NCBI GenBank assembly: GCA_022264855.1
Contig: JABYQU010000035.1
Location: 1 to 64,000 of the forward strand
Direction: 5' to 3'
Length of the DNA: 64,000 nt
From: Lenzites betulinus
Taxonomy: Eukaryota; Basidiomycota; Agaricomycetes; Polyporales; Polyporaceae
In this document: positions 45,153 to 57,104 of the stretch, in pieces
Layout of the letters: each line of letters opens with the position of its first letter
Position numbering within the stretch: the first letter of the stretch is position 1
The notes under the pieces: generated by a model
Told to the model about the DNA's origin: nothing
The model's database searches: none
The model's input: the letters and a program-made list of their open reading frames with translations, nothing else
Made by a program: the position numbers and the translations under genes

Positions 45153-45775
45153 ACGGCCTCCGCCATATACACGCATCCTGGAGGCCCGACTCGTTCTCTG
45201 TATCACCATCTGTCCCGCGTCATCGTAGCTTCGCCGTTCGTTCTGTTTTGTTTTGCTGTCACGACATCCACGCCCCCACCCCGTACTTAGTGCCGAGTGC
45301 ATTTGTATTCTTGTCCACATCTATCCGAGGCGTGGTTCCTCGTCCAATGTGAGCGTGTATGACCTCGCGATATCTATATCTTGAAAGATCTTTATCGATA
45401 TTGTGTGCAATGAATGCGCTAGCAACGTCGCAATGTATGGGAGTGGAGGGATATGCCAACGCAAGTGCTACATTTCTCGGACCGTATGTATGGATCAACC
45501 AGAGTTCGTTGCTACTAAACATCAACATCAACATCAATGTCTATTGCCCCCGGGAGGAGGGGCACTTCTTCTGCTTCCGCACACAAAGCTTCCATAGCAT
45601 ATCGTCACGAAAACATGAATCATTAAGCGAGGAGATAATGGTTTCCTGGCACGGAGCCGTAGCACGAAGTGTCCATGACCCGGGTAAGGAAGTCCTCCAG
45701 AGCGCGAGTATAGCAAAGACAGGAGACATTGCGATATGATACGTACTCGTCCGCGACACGCCCCACACGCGCCGC
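45153..45775. other. Intergenic region between the Spo12-like gene and chitin synthase (tail to tail)
   Basis: 623 bp holding both 3' ends. No gene was recognised. Confidence 0.5.
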
Positions 45776-48700
45776 TCAGTTCCTCCGGCAGCAGCGGAAG
45801 AGGTTCCTCTTGAACCAGTAGAACAGACACTGCAAAGCCGCATCAATCAGTTCACAGCACAGGGAAATTCCAGCGGCGGAGAGACTCACCCCTGCGAACT
45901 TCACGAGCGCGAGGCCAAACGTGGAGTACAGGATGACGGCAAAGTACGTGTTCTGGCGCGAGACGAGGCGCGCCTCGTCCGCGGCCTCGTTGTCGGACGG
46001 GAGCCCGTTCAGGTTCTCGATCGCGATCGCAAGGCCGGCGTTGCTGAGCATCCAGAACGAGACGAGGCGCGTACGGAACGTCTTGTTCTCGTCGTCCATC
46101 GTCGGCTTCTCGACGACCTCCTTTGTGTCGATCTTCGTGAGCGCGCGCGTGACGGTCTCCTTGAACACCTGGTCGAGATCCTCCTTCGCGCGCGCAGTGT
46201 CCTCCACGACCGCCGTGTCCGCGTCCTTGCTCTTCTTCGACGAGACGGAGGGGAGCGCCTCGGCCTTGTCACTGCCCTTGGTACCCCAGGACACGTCGTG
46301 CAGGTTGCAGAATGCGTACACGTTCAGGACGTTCGTGAAGCTCGGTGCCAGGCACAAGTACTGCAGCATACTGGACGCGATGTGCCAGGGGTCGCGCTAT
46401 ATGCGGTGCTGTGAGCGGAGGGCACACGCAGCGAAGAGCGTTGGATCACGTACGTAGAGCAGTGAGGCGATCAGCCAGAGACCAAAGGTCGACAACATGG
46501 CAGCGATCAAAGCACCAATAGGAGGGACGAAGAATTCCTTGATGATGTCAGCCGTAGATGTCTGCTTGGCGAGTAGAGCCGGGATGTTCTACAAAATTGA
46601 CGGGTCAGAGGGGACACAGTGAGAGCCTAAGATCATCATACCTGGAACGACTTGACTGTCAATGCCCATGAACAAACAAGGAGATAGACTGCCAAGATTC
46701 CGTAGACCCTAGAACATAGTCAGCATGGAGCTCACAAATTTGAACCAATAAACCTACCAGAGCGTGATGTTGTACGTCGCGCGTTCACCCTTCGGCCGAT
46801 TGCCCAACGCCAGCACGAACTACAGTCCAATGAGTATCAGCTCTCACACAAGTGACGGATGACGTACCTGCAGAGCGAGGAACGCGAGGTAGATCCATTT
46901 GAGCGCCAGATTCACCCAGTGAGTCTACGGTGACAGTCAGGCACTGTCATAATTCGGCACCACGCAAATCCCGCGCTTACTATAGTCACTGTGCCGAAGA
47001 AGACGATATTCTGGCTTGGTAGCAAGTCGATGATGATGGAGAACGTGAGCCAGATGTTTGCCAGTGCGAACCACGAGAAGATCAAACTGAAGACGTTGTA
47101 CTGTGTTGAACTATGAACTTGTGATTATCTTGACTGAAAGACGCGGAAAACATACCAATGCTTGGACATGGAAGAAGAACATGCGGATGATGCCGTGCCC
47201 GGACCTGTACAGGTTGAAGAAGTTGATGATAGCATACTAGCAGCCAGTGTCAGCTCGTGGGTATAGAAACGAATGATAGCAGTCGAAACTTACGACTGAT
47301 GCCGCAAAGGAACCGTTCAACCAACGTCGACGTTGACCAATGAGCTCCGCAGCGGACTCGGGCACATCAGTCTCTGCCTTGCTGGGCTTGACGTATGTCA
47401 ACGTCCACCTGTCGTTCGCCTTCGCCACGAGCTCGAAACAGAGGATACGATCCTCCGCCAAGAACATGTTCTTAGTGAAGATGTTCATGCCATAGATACC
47501 CTTCGGCCCAAGTCGATCAGCCAAAGAGTGATCACCGTGGAAGTATTGCTCCAGAGGGCGTCCGAGGATAGCGCGGTATCGGTATGCGGAGAAAGCACCG
47601 GGAAGCACGGAGACGTAACCGAAACTACTCTCCAGAGGTTTGTCTGTCGACGCCCAACGTCAGCTCAACGTCACAGGATGAAGTATGTTCACCGACCGAG
47701 AATGTTGGACATTTTGTACTCGAAGTTTTGTGCCGCAACCAGGGGGTTCAACAACTTCCTGCCACCCTCAATCATCGCGTGGATTTCACCACAGCAACCA
47801 CCAAGGTGAGCGTCGTTGTAGAAGGCTTCCCACAGATAGTAGATGGACTTGCGGCCGGGCTTCGTACCCGCATCAATCAAAACGCAGATTTCGGGCTGAC
47901 CACGCAGTTAGATATATGTTGAACGAGACTGTCGTCTTCTCGCACCTCCAGCATCTTACCGATGGCGTTGAATAACCATCGGTGAGAGTTGATCTTCTTC
48001 TGGTTCTTCGCTTTGATGACCAAAATGATCTGTACGGGCACCAAGTTGTTGGGGTCCTCCGCGTGAGGGACGACCAACTGGGGAGTCGCGTCGACGGACA
48101 ACTGAGTTGTGTACTGTCCAATATGTCAATAAATGTCGCACAACAGGGTAAACGCCCGCTCTACCTCGAATATGTGAGCGACGGTATCCTTGCCGTCGAT
48201 CTGCTTCTTCATGACACCGTCCTGGTATACACCGACAGTAGCCAGAATATCCAAAACCGTCTTGTCCATGGCCTCGAGACCGTCAATAATGAGCGCGACG
48301 GTAATGCGCTGCCACCCCGGCACACCCTCCTCCGCAGAGCGACGCCAGTACTTGGATTGCTTAGTTTTGCAAATATCGCGGATGTTGAGCATGACACCAT
48401 GCAAGGTACGCGCATAAAGCGTCTTGTCTTCGTTGTACGAAGTGACGGCAATCAGCAGTTCAGTCTGGCGCTGGTAGAGCTTCGTGCGCAAGGTGTACCC
48501 GTTTGCCTCTGAAAAGTCGTCGGGATCAACCGTGGCCGCCGTGTACCGCATGTGGCTGGAATAGCCATTAGAAAACGAGCGTGAGCACGCTAAAGCGACC
48601 TACGAGAACTCGGTAGTCTTGCTCTGCTGCCATTGCCCCTCGATAGCACTGAACACAGCACTGGGCACCGGATACTCCGATATGAAATTGCCCTGGGTCA

Positions 48701-49146
48701 GTTGCACTTTCCGGGTCACGCCGCGTTTGATCGTCTGCCGGCGGCGCCACTGAGATTCAACTCCCAGCGAGGACGTCGATGCGACCGATGTTGGGCGCCC
48801 GTACGGATCGCCGAAGGAGTTCGGATCGAATTGTCTGCGCGTCATCACTCAGAACACTCCGCGAAACAAGCGCGGAGACGGGCACTCACGTCGGCGGGTA
48901 CAACCCCCCCGCACCTCTGTTGAGAGGCAGCTTCTCCTCCTCCTCATCGTTGTACTGGTCGAGCGTACCGAACTCATTCGGGAACGAGACGACACTCTCG
49001 CTGGGCGTGGATATCCTCGTGGTGGGCATGGAGGGCGCGGCGAAATTGATGGCGCGCTGGCGGTCGTGGAAGGGGTCCATAGGCTCGTCGGTTACGGAGG
49101 ATTGAGAGGACAATGAGGGCAAGGGGGGTCGTTGGTCGTGGGCCAT
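45776..49146 (-). CDS. chs: Chitin synthase, division 1
   Basis: Fourteen exons give 892 aa: 48890-49146, 48604-48834, 48165-48555, 47946-48113, 47697-47895, 47294-47643, 47156-47236, 46981-47100, 46868-46924, 46758-46819, 46642-46708, 46454-46588, 45890-46396, 45776-45829. The glycosyltransferase core is complete: [16 protein letters not shown] (about 479) and QRRRWLNGS (about 519). At least six membrane helices follow. The N-terminus is a polar tail of about 150 residues without a myosin domain, which places it in classes I-III rather than V or VII. The enzyme makes cell-wall chitin from UDP-GlcNAc at the plasma membrane. The start ATG at 49146 ([10 protein letters not shown]) is the first that leads directly into conserved sequence; the frame is open upstream. 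Confidence 0.95.
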
Positions 49147-51587
49147 GGCGTTGGAGGGGTGCGCCGTGGGGGCGGCGAGGTCAGAGGAGGGCACGGTAGC
49201 GAACGGGCCTGCCGGGAACGTGGTGGTGTGGAGGAAGTCGTGCAAGGACCTGCGGGCGGGCGTTCTTAAGTGCACGGCGCATCCCCCGCTGAGCGCCATC
49301 CTGACATCGCCCTCGCCTTCCATGCTCCTGCAAAGACTCCGGCCACCCCGCCTCCCTCTCCCTCCCACACATACGCGTTCCTCCTCGCCCACACGCCCTT
49401 GCGCCACCGTGCTCCCACTTCTGGGCTAGCCTGAGCACATACTGAAACATCTAGACGGGTTATAAGACCTTAACAAGTCTTATACTCAAGCAGCGCGGTA
49501 GCACTGCAGGAAAACTCTAACAGTGAGTCCCGTCCATTCCAAGTTCGTGTCCCCGTGAAATGGCCGTGGGCAGTGGCTGCGGACGCTGCATGGCGCGGGA
49601 CAGTCCGCAGTATAGCAACGAACGCACAGTGCCAGGGGGCCCTAGTGTCGTCACAAGCGTGCGGTGATCATTTATAGGTGCGGCAGTGAGTGTCAAAAGA
49701 ACGTGAAGATTCATCCCATCACCGCCTTTTACCTGGGTATCGTGTGTGCGTAGCTGCTGGTGGACCGTGCCACCGTGGTAGACCAGACTTCAAATTTGTC
49801 TTGCAATAAGCAGTCAAATCCCGCGAGTTGCAGCCGATACTAATCTGGGGTATAAGGCGATCGAGATCTAGATCTGTGTACTTATAGATAGCCGGCGCTT
49901 GCTCGCACGCTCAAATATTCTCCCCGCCGTCGGTTGCCGGCATCTCCCACTTAACTCCTCCCCCGACCAACAGAATCCTTGCTCTCGCTCTCGAGAGCGT
50001 ACACCTGCATGGCTGATGTGGCCGTTGACATCCCCTAGAGCATGATCACTGTTTCAAGGTATGCGAAGACTAATAGTAATGCCAAGCTTGCTCAACCGTC
50101 TCAGCGGTTCGCACCCGGCCGCAGCTATTCCCGTCCAATTGCAACCTCCAACCCTTGCTGATCGTCTCAGATACTAATAATCCCCTGTTGTGTATTAGCA
50201 CTCTAACGCTGCAGCTCACGCTGTCCGGGAAACGGCACTAATACAGCCTCGCGTCCGAAGGCTGTACCGCGCCGTCTATTGCGCGCAAAGGAGATGCAGT
50301 CGGCACGGGTTTCGCCAAAGCGCCGACTGCGTCCTATGCATAATGCAGACCCCGGAGTTCACTCGCTCGACGTCCTGGAGAAATTGAGCGATCGAAACAC
50401 GACATCATGACAGGCCTCGCTTGGTAGGCGTGCTCGACCTGTGTTCTCGCGTCCGCCGGCGCGGCAAACAGATTCAGGTGATACAGCAGGGATGATGCAA
50501 GTAGTATTTTTGAGAAGCTCAGTCGGCATATGCACACACGCACTTGCATGCTACAGCAGCTTTAGACACCCATCCTAATAGGAGTGGCGCAGCTGAGGTA
50601 CTGTCCTAGTTAACGTTTTCACCGGTGCCGATCCACGGGCGGAGCAGACGTATTTTGGTAACCATACCTCCGTCTACGCCCGCTCACCGCCTCCGCAGGA
50701 AGGCCCCGTCGCACCCCGCCGCGCCATGAATGGATCACCCTGCCCTCGTGTCCAATTACAAACGTCGCTCCGCACCTCAGAAGTTTGTGAATCGTCGGCC
50801 AACACTTCTGCCGGTGCGCAGGGCTGCGGATATCGATATGATCTCGTCGCCAGCGCCCGCGCGCGCGAGATCAAACAGGATGGGTTTTCATCACATGATA
50901 TTAGGGCCCGTTCGTACCCGTTCGTACTCACTGAAGACAGGAAAGGAATGTGGCTCTCAATTTCGAGGCGCGAGGGTGTTGTAAAATGTTCACCGAGGTG
51001 GAGGATTCGGATGTGTAGCGCTCGTGGAATTGGCCGCGACACACGAATGACTACAGAATCTGGACATCGCCACTTCCCTGAGCGTCGGCTGGTTAAACAA
51101 CCTCATCGCGGGGAAAATGAGCTATGCATTCGCTATTGGCAAACGTGTTAGAACACCGTACCAGAGCCAATATCCATCCACCCCATCGCTTGCGCCACTG
51201 TCAGTCTGCTACACGCCCGCATGGGTTGCTCGGCCATGTTGTGATGAGAGGAGTCTCTCTCTCAGCCTCTTTCATGGCCAGTTCTCACCATAAGGCCTCA
51301 TGGCCATTCTCTTCTCCTTAATTACATGCACTGCAACGTTGGTGGAGGACGCGGAGAGAGAGCTCGGGCATAATTCAGGACGCAAAGGTACGCTCGGGCA
51401 CCGGACCGGGCGCGATTGAGCACGTATATCGCGCGCCTATTGCACCTACGCGCCAGGATGCAGCACAGGATTAATCGCACCAGCACGCACGCCTCTTCTC
51501 GTTCTCCGTCGACGTCGTCGCCTCGCAGCCCTCTCGCCCACACCGGCCCCGAACAGACCGAGGACAGCCAAGGCCGTGCGCAAAGCC
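49147..51587. other. Gene-poor stretch upstream of chitin synthase and CLPTM1
   Basis: 2.4 kb between outward-facing genes, so both promoters lie here. Only short biased open frames were found, and no RNA gene was recognised. Confidence 0.55.
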
Positions 51588-54500
51588 ATGCCGACACCGA
51601 ACGCGCCCGCACCCGCGGCGCCAGCAAACGCCGCCCCCGCTGAGCAGAGCCCCGCGCGCAGATTCTTCGCCATTGCACAGGTGCGTGCGCATGCAGCGCG
51701 CTCCGTGCGACTCCGCAGCGTTTCTGACGGAATTCGTTGCCCGTGTGTCGTGTATTGTAGCAAGTCGTGCTGGCCATCGTGGTCTCCCAGCTGAGTGAGT
51801 GCGCGCATCAGTTTCAGCGGCGAATGTGCGTGCGTGTTTGCGGCGTGAGGCTCACCGGCGTGTTGTTGCGTGTCGCGGTGTGTGCGGCGTGCAGTCACCA
51901 GGTTCCTAGGCTCGAAGACGCCGCAGGAGGCACCCGCGGTCGCTCCGGGGACATCGCAGGCGTCCGTGCCGCAGGCGCAGGTGCCCGGACAGAGCACCCC
52001 GGTGGGGGCCGCGGCGGGTGCGGTCCCTACGGCTGCAGTCCCGGTGTGGCCGCTGGGCATTCCGCTGGCGATGCATGTGCATCTGTCGACCTCTCCGACT
52101 GGGGATGTGTTCTCGGGCAAGTGGACGGGAGGGTACAGGAAGGACCAGGACGCGGAGCTCCCGAGCTTGGTGTGGAACAACATCACGTTTGGTGATTGGA
52201 ATGAGAGGCGTGCTGCAGACTTCACTGTGAACCTGCCTCCGGTGCGTCGTATTCTGCTTCGATGCTTGCTTCTGGCTAACGCAAAGGTGTGTAGAGTGTA
52301 CAGAACAACGGCTCGCTCTGGGCGGACGTCTTCCTGGTCCGGGATGGCGCCAGCCCAGACCCATCAGACGCCAAATTCGACCCTCTTTCGGTGCACCACA
52401 TGCGGACGAGTACGTACAATGTCATCATACACGACGCGCATTTGCCCCCAGTTCCCCTCCAGGACAGGCTTGGATCAGCCCCAGAACTGGACTTCTGTCG
52501 ACAGCCTGGTTCTGAGGCTAGTTCAGGTCCTGAAGCCTGTTTAGAAAGTTATTGATCGGATAACAAAGTAGCCTACAGTACTTGGCTATTTGTGCTTTGC
52601 TGTCAGAGTTCCAAGCCTGTCTCTGGCCTGGAACTAAGAAACCAGCTTTGGGCCTGTTCCTACCCTGTTTTGGACCAGAACCTTGGGCATTTGCTCGTCG
52701 TGATACTCAGGGTGGGATGCTCAGCTACGTTTATTAGTGCTCACAAAGTACTTGCCCAAGGCCAGGGTACGCAAGGAGAAGAACCTCCTTGGTGGCACTA
52801 CCAGTGAGGGTGAAGACGACGACGAGGTAACTCGCAAATGATGTGTTTGATGTTTCCCGCCACTCATGCTGCCCTATCTTCAAGCCCCAAGCAGATATAA
52901 TCGTGCCTCACTGGCATAGTGTGAGTACTACTGATATATCATACGCTTACGCATGTACTGAACCTTCAGGGTTCCTCAGAATCTTACTCTAGCCCTGATA
53001 TCCGACAACCCTCCAATCCCCCTGCAACAGGTGCAGCCGGCCACAGCCCAATGTAAGCCACCCCCAACCTCCAGGTCCATGCTCCCCCCGCTCACAGCGC
53101 ACACAAGACATCAACGTGTCGCCCGGGCGCGACGCGCTCGGCCGCCCCTTCTACAAGCCGATCATCTTCCCGAGCGAGTTCTGGCACCTGCGCTCGCAGT
53201 ACGTCGAGCTGAACACGTCGACGCCGAGCGTGCCGCTGCAGATCGCGTTCGAGCCGATGTCGTACTGGAAGTTCACGATCTTCGCGTCGCTCACGCAGAG
53301 CTTCGCGGAGGCGGCGAAGCAGCAGGGCGGCTCGGGCGCGGAGCTCGACGAGGTGAAGCGCATGCTCGTCGAGACGAACCCGTACTTCCTCGCGCTGACC
53401 GCGTTTGTGAGCGTGCTGCATGTGGTGTGAGTCGCTCGTGCTGCGTGGGGTCTTCGAAGGTGGGGCAAGGCTGACGAGAGGGTGTGTTTTAGGTTCGAGT
53501 TCCTGGCGTTCAGCTCGGATGTGTCGCATTGGAGACATAAACAGGAGCTTGTTGGAGTTTCTGTCAGGTGCGCGCCGTTGTTATTACATGCTACGAATAA
53601 TACGTGCTAACGTTGCTTTGTAGAACTGTGTGTATCTGCGTGGTTTCCTCTGCTCGTTTGCAGCTGATCATTTTGGTGTGCAGATTGTCACGAACGTCTT
53701 CGTTCAGATAGTCATTCTGCTTTACCTCATCGACAACAACGAGCAGACGAGCTGGATGATCCTGATGGGCTCCGGTATAGGTGTCTTGATCGAAGCGTGG
53801 AAGGTAGGGTCACCGAAACCAGCTACTCCATCGCCCCGGAAGGCTGAGTTTGGGAACAGATCACCAAGGCCGTAGACATCGGCATTGCTCCATCCTCGCC
53901 AGGAGCATGGCTGCCGTACAAGATCGACATCAAGGGTGCGTACATCCTCTCATGGGGTTACGTATCACTGACTCACGATATGTCTAGACAAGCATGTACT
54001 GAGCGAGGACGAGAAGAAGACGCAAGAGTACGCTTCTCTGCTTCAGCTGAATGCACCTGTATATTGACTTTCATTCAGATACGACAAGCTTGCGTTCCGC
54101 ATTGTTGCCTACTTCACCATCCCGTGTCTCGCAGCGTACACTGTCTACTCCCTGCTCTATGAGACTCACAGGGGGTGGTACTCTTTCGTCATTTCTACAT
54201 TGACTTCATTTGTGTACATGTTCGGATTCGTAAGTTCTGTTCACCATCTCCACAGACACAAGCTGACATGCTCTTATACAGGCTCAACTCATCCCGCAAC
54301 TTATCATCAACTACAAGCTGAAGAGCGTAGCCCACATGCCGATGAAGGCCATGGTGTTCAAGACGCTCTCGACGGTCGTTGACGATCTCTTTGCGTACGT
54401 CTAATGAACGGCCTCCCGCGTTGCAAGGAAGCTAAACCTGCCACGCAGCTTCTGCATCAAGATGCCTATCCTCCACCGCCTGGCGTGCTTCCGGGACGAC

Positions 54501-54701
54501 GTTGTCTTTTTGGTATTCCTGTACCAGGTAAGGAAGATCGTCTGCCCAGGGCGGAGAGCGACCGCTGACGTATGTGCGTTCCAGCGCTGGATCTACCGCA
54601 TTGACCCCAACCGGGTGAACGAGTACGGTCAGGTGCTGTCGACGGAGGCAGATGCGGTCGCAGGCAAGGACGAGAAGCAGGAGTCGAGGAAGAACCGGTG
54701 A
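51588..54701 (+). CDS. CLPTM1 family multi-pass membrane protein
   Basis: Seventeen exons join to 626 aa: 51588-51680, 51761-51794, 51895-52241, 52295-52409, 52738-52826, 52885-52920, 52980-53052, 53108-53426, 53493-53567, 53624-53627, 53684-53803, 53860-53935, 53988-54027, 54079-54229, 54282-54394, 54449-54527, 54585-54701. Family blocks are present: YLPKARVRKEKNLL, HWHSNLTLALI, FEFLAFSSDVSHWR, ILLYLIDNNEQTSW and IINYKLKSVAHMP. Animal CLPTM1 is an ER protein that holds back certain receptors; its relative CLPTM1L is a lipid scramblase. The fungal role is unknown. A 4-nt exon (53624-53627) is needed to give SVRTIVTN. One intron (52410-52737, 328 nt) is far longer than the others. Confidence 0.92.
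52463..52621. repeat. Inverted repeat inside the long CLPTM1 intron
   Basis: GACAGGCTTGGA at 52463-52474 has its exact reverse complement at 52610-52621. The pair lies inside the unusually long intron and could mark a small inserted element, but no target duplication was identified. Confidence 0.6.
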
Positions 54702-55113
54702 CGTGCGGCGGACGACGATGACACCGGGGCAGGGGGGAAGGGGGTGCGTTCATATGGTATCACGGCCGGAGCAGGTTGGATCACGCTGTAATTATCGCAG
54801 GCCCGTCGCGAATCGGGTATGCGGGGACATGGGATGCGGAGAGTGACGGTAGATCGGATAGACGGCTGAGCATGCGTATGTACAGGCGGAATGCAGTTGC
54901 GTCGGTTGCATTGCGGAACTACGAGGACGTCGCGGGGGTGATGGAGGGCTGCGCATGTGCTTTCATGCGCTGCAATGAGTGCGCTCAGCTGACGGAGGAC
55001 GTGCGAGCGATAAGCTAGGTCGTCTGGCGCAGAGGCCAGCGAGTGAGTGAGTGAGTATATTGTTTGCCCGCTCGATTCCGTACAGCCCCAGACCGTAATC
55101 ACTACGTACTGTA
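54702..55113. other. Intergenic region between CLPTM1 and the Copia element
   Basis: 412 bp holding the CLPTM1 3' end. It includes a short GTGA repeat (about 55,040-55,057). The last five bases (ctgta, 55109-55113) are the left target duplication of the Copia element. Confidence 0.6.
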
Positions 55114-55391
55114 TGTTGATTTTTGCGTGCAGCGGGCGCTTAACGAGCGGGTGGGCGTCGGGTCAAACGAGCGAAGTAAGATCAAAGGGTGAATATATGT
55201 GATGCTAGCGAGCGTAGGGTAGGCGGTTTGTCCTTCGGTGGCAACGCGAGACGGGATGGGGACGAGCGGGGGGGTTGCCGAAGGCAAACTCGTAAGGATA
55301 CATGTCAGGCGTGGGCGCTCTATATAACAAGTCAATTTTCGTACGGGAACTTCCGCGTCGTGACTCGACATCTAATCAGATTACATCAACA
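55114..55391 (-). repeat. LTR (3' in the element's orientation)
   Basis: 278 bp, the same sequence as 56502-56779. It contains a CTCTATATAACAAG stretch, but in the plus orientation, so its use as a promoter for the minus-strand gag is doubtful. Confidence 0.93.
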
Positions 55392-55522
55392 CGCCCTCTC
55401 GAGCACGACGCGGTGTAAGCAAACAACGTAGGTGGGGGACGGGGAGGGTAGAGTAGCGTGGCATAGGCCGAGATGAAAGTAATGTGCGAACCGAGAATTT
55501 TTGGCGTTACACGCCCTCTGAA

Positions 55523-56272
55523 TCAAAAGCCGTGGTGGCGCTCGAGTGGGGCGGCGAGGTTTGCACCCTCTTGGTACCCTGTCGGCGCCGGCGGGAGTGG
55601 GCAGCTAGCGCGGTAGTGGCCTTTCCGGCCGCAGTTGAAGCACGTGATTTCGGAGACAGGGCGCCGCAGACTCGCAGCCACGTTCGCAGCCAGGGCGGGC
55701 AAACTGTCAAGTGACGGGCCAAGGCGTGCATCCTCGTTGACAAGACGACGGACTACTCCGGTGAAGGTACGGTCGGGCTCGGGGAGGGCTTCGAGGGAGA
55801 CGATAAACGGGCCGAAGCGGGGGGGAAGACCGGCAAGGAGGACGCCGAGGCGTTCCTCATCCGAGATCGAAGCACCAGCTTGCTCGAGGCGGAAGGCGCT
55901 CTTCCGGATCTGCGCGACATATCCCTGAATGGTCTGCGGGGACTCCATGCGCTGACGATAGAAATCGGTGCGGAGGACGATACGTGAGCCTAACCCGGAC
56001 GAGGCGTGTACTTCTTGCACGAGGATCCAAAGGCTGGCGGCGTCATCGCCTGTGAGGTGCGAGAGTTGGTCGGACTCGACGTTGAGCTGAAGTTCGGCAA
56101 TTGCCTCGTCGTTGCGACGCTGCCAGGCACGGACGGTCTTAGCATTGGGGGAACCAAGCGGTCGGGTGACAGTCCCAGAGGCGACGTCCCAGAGGCCCTT
56201 GCGGACCAGGATGGCCCTCATCTGAATCGACCACTCGGCATAGTTTTGGTCGTTGAGTTTCTCGATAGTCAT
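55523..56272 (-). CDS. gag: Copia-type Gag of the gag-only element
   Basis: A 249-aa ORF begins with an ATG at 56272. The N-terminus (IEKLNDQNYAEWSIQMRAIL) is typical of Copia Gag, followed by a UBN2-like capsid region (ELQLNVESDQLSHL, LLAGLPPRFGPF). A CCHC zinc knuckle CFNCGRKGHYRASC is near the end. The frame is intact. Gag would form the particle and package RNA; the enzymes would have to come from a full-length Copia relative. The stop at 55523 lies 131 bp before the 3' LTR, leaving no room for pol. Confidence 0.93.
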   Translation of the reverse strand: MTIEKLNDQNYAEWSIQMRAILVRKGLWDVASGTVTRPLGSPNAKTVRAWQRRNDEAIAELQLNVESDQLSHLTGDDAASLWILVQEVHASSGLGSRIVLRTDFYRQRMESPQTIQGYVAQIRKSAFRLEQAGASISDEERLGVLLAGLPPRFGPFIVSLEALPEPDRTFTGVVRRLVNEDARLGPSLDSLPALAANVAASLRRPVSEITCFNCGRKGHYRASCPLPPAPTGYQEGANLAAPLERHHGF

Positions 56273-56300
56273 TGCGGGAGATGCGATCGAAATCGGGACT

Positions 56301-56392
56301 CGGTTCGGTCGGGTCGGTCGGTCGGGTCGGTCGGGTCGGTCGGTCGGGTCGGTCGGTTGGTTCGGTCAGTCGGGTCGGCCAGGTCGTTCGTT
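56301..56392. repeat. GGTCG satellite in the leader of the Copia element
   Basis: Imperfect repeats of GGTCGGTCG and GGGTCGGTCG units lie between the 5' LTR and gag (plus-strand reading). This would be the 5' leader of the element RNA. Confidence 0.85.
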
Positions 56393-56501
56393 CGTCGCTC
56401 AGCGCTCAGTCAAGCGGGAGGGGCACGGTCACGGGATGATGCGGGATGGGCGCGCGCGCGGTTTGGTGCTCGGATGACCTCCGAGTAGGGAGACGAGTTT
56501 G

Positions 56502-56779
56502 TGTTGATTTTTGCGTGCAGCGGGCGCTTAACGAGCGGGTGGGCGTCGGGTCAAACGAGCGAAGTAAGATCAAAGGGTGAATATATGTGATGCTAGCGAG
56601 CGTAGGGTAGGCGGTTTGTCCTTCGGTGGCAACGCGAGACGGGATGGGGACGAGCGGGGGGGTTGCCGAAGGCAAACTCGTAAGGATACATGTCAGGCGT
56701 GGGCGCTCTATATAACAAGTCAATTTTCGTACGGGAACTTCCGCGTCGTGACTCGACATCTAATCAGATTACATCAACA
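56502..56779 (-). repeat. LTR (5' in the element's orientation)
   Basis: 278 bp, the partner of 55114-55391. The 3' flank starts with the target duplication ctgta. Confidence 0.93.
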
Positions 56780-56784
56780 CTGTA

Positions 56785-57104
56785 TACACGACGTAGTTAT
56801 GAACAGTTAGTGCGTGAACCGACAGTACTTGCTGCGATAATTGCTTGCGAGGACAGCTGCGGCAGAGGACGCGCACATAGGCGCCCGCACCGCTCTCTGC
56901 GGCCCGAATCCGGGCGTGGAAAAATGGGCGGGGTGACTCTGCGAAAAGAAGACGCGGACCACCGTCCACTCAGTACCGCCTCTCCTCCTCCTCCCATCCC
57001 CTCCCCGTCCCCCGCTCCCCTTCAGCCTGCGCCATCGCCGAGTATCGTACCCAGCGTGCCTGGCCACTTGCCCGCCCACTCACCCAGCTCTTTTTGGGAC
57101 CGCC
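56785..57104. other. Probable promoter of the 888-aa gene
   Basis: 320 bp between the Copia insertion and the next start codon. C-rich on the plus strand close to the gene. The element inserted only about 320 bp upstream of the coding region. Confidence 0.45.

Larger units (their letters stand above)
55114..56779 (-). mobile_element. Complete gag-only Copia-type LTR element
   Basis: Two 278-bp LTRs (55114-55391 and 56502-56779), identical as far as I can read, enclose 1110 bp. The element is flanked by a perfect 5-bp target duplication CTGTA (55109-55113 and 56780-56784). LTR ends are TGTTGAT and ATCAACA. The only gene is a Copia-type gag on the minus strand. There is no protease, integrase or reverse transcriptase, so it must move with enzymes from another element. 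Intact ends and matching LTRs indicate a recent insertion. Confidence 0.93.
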
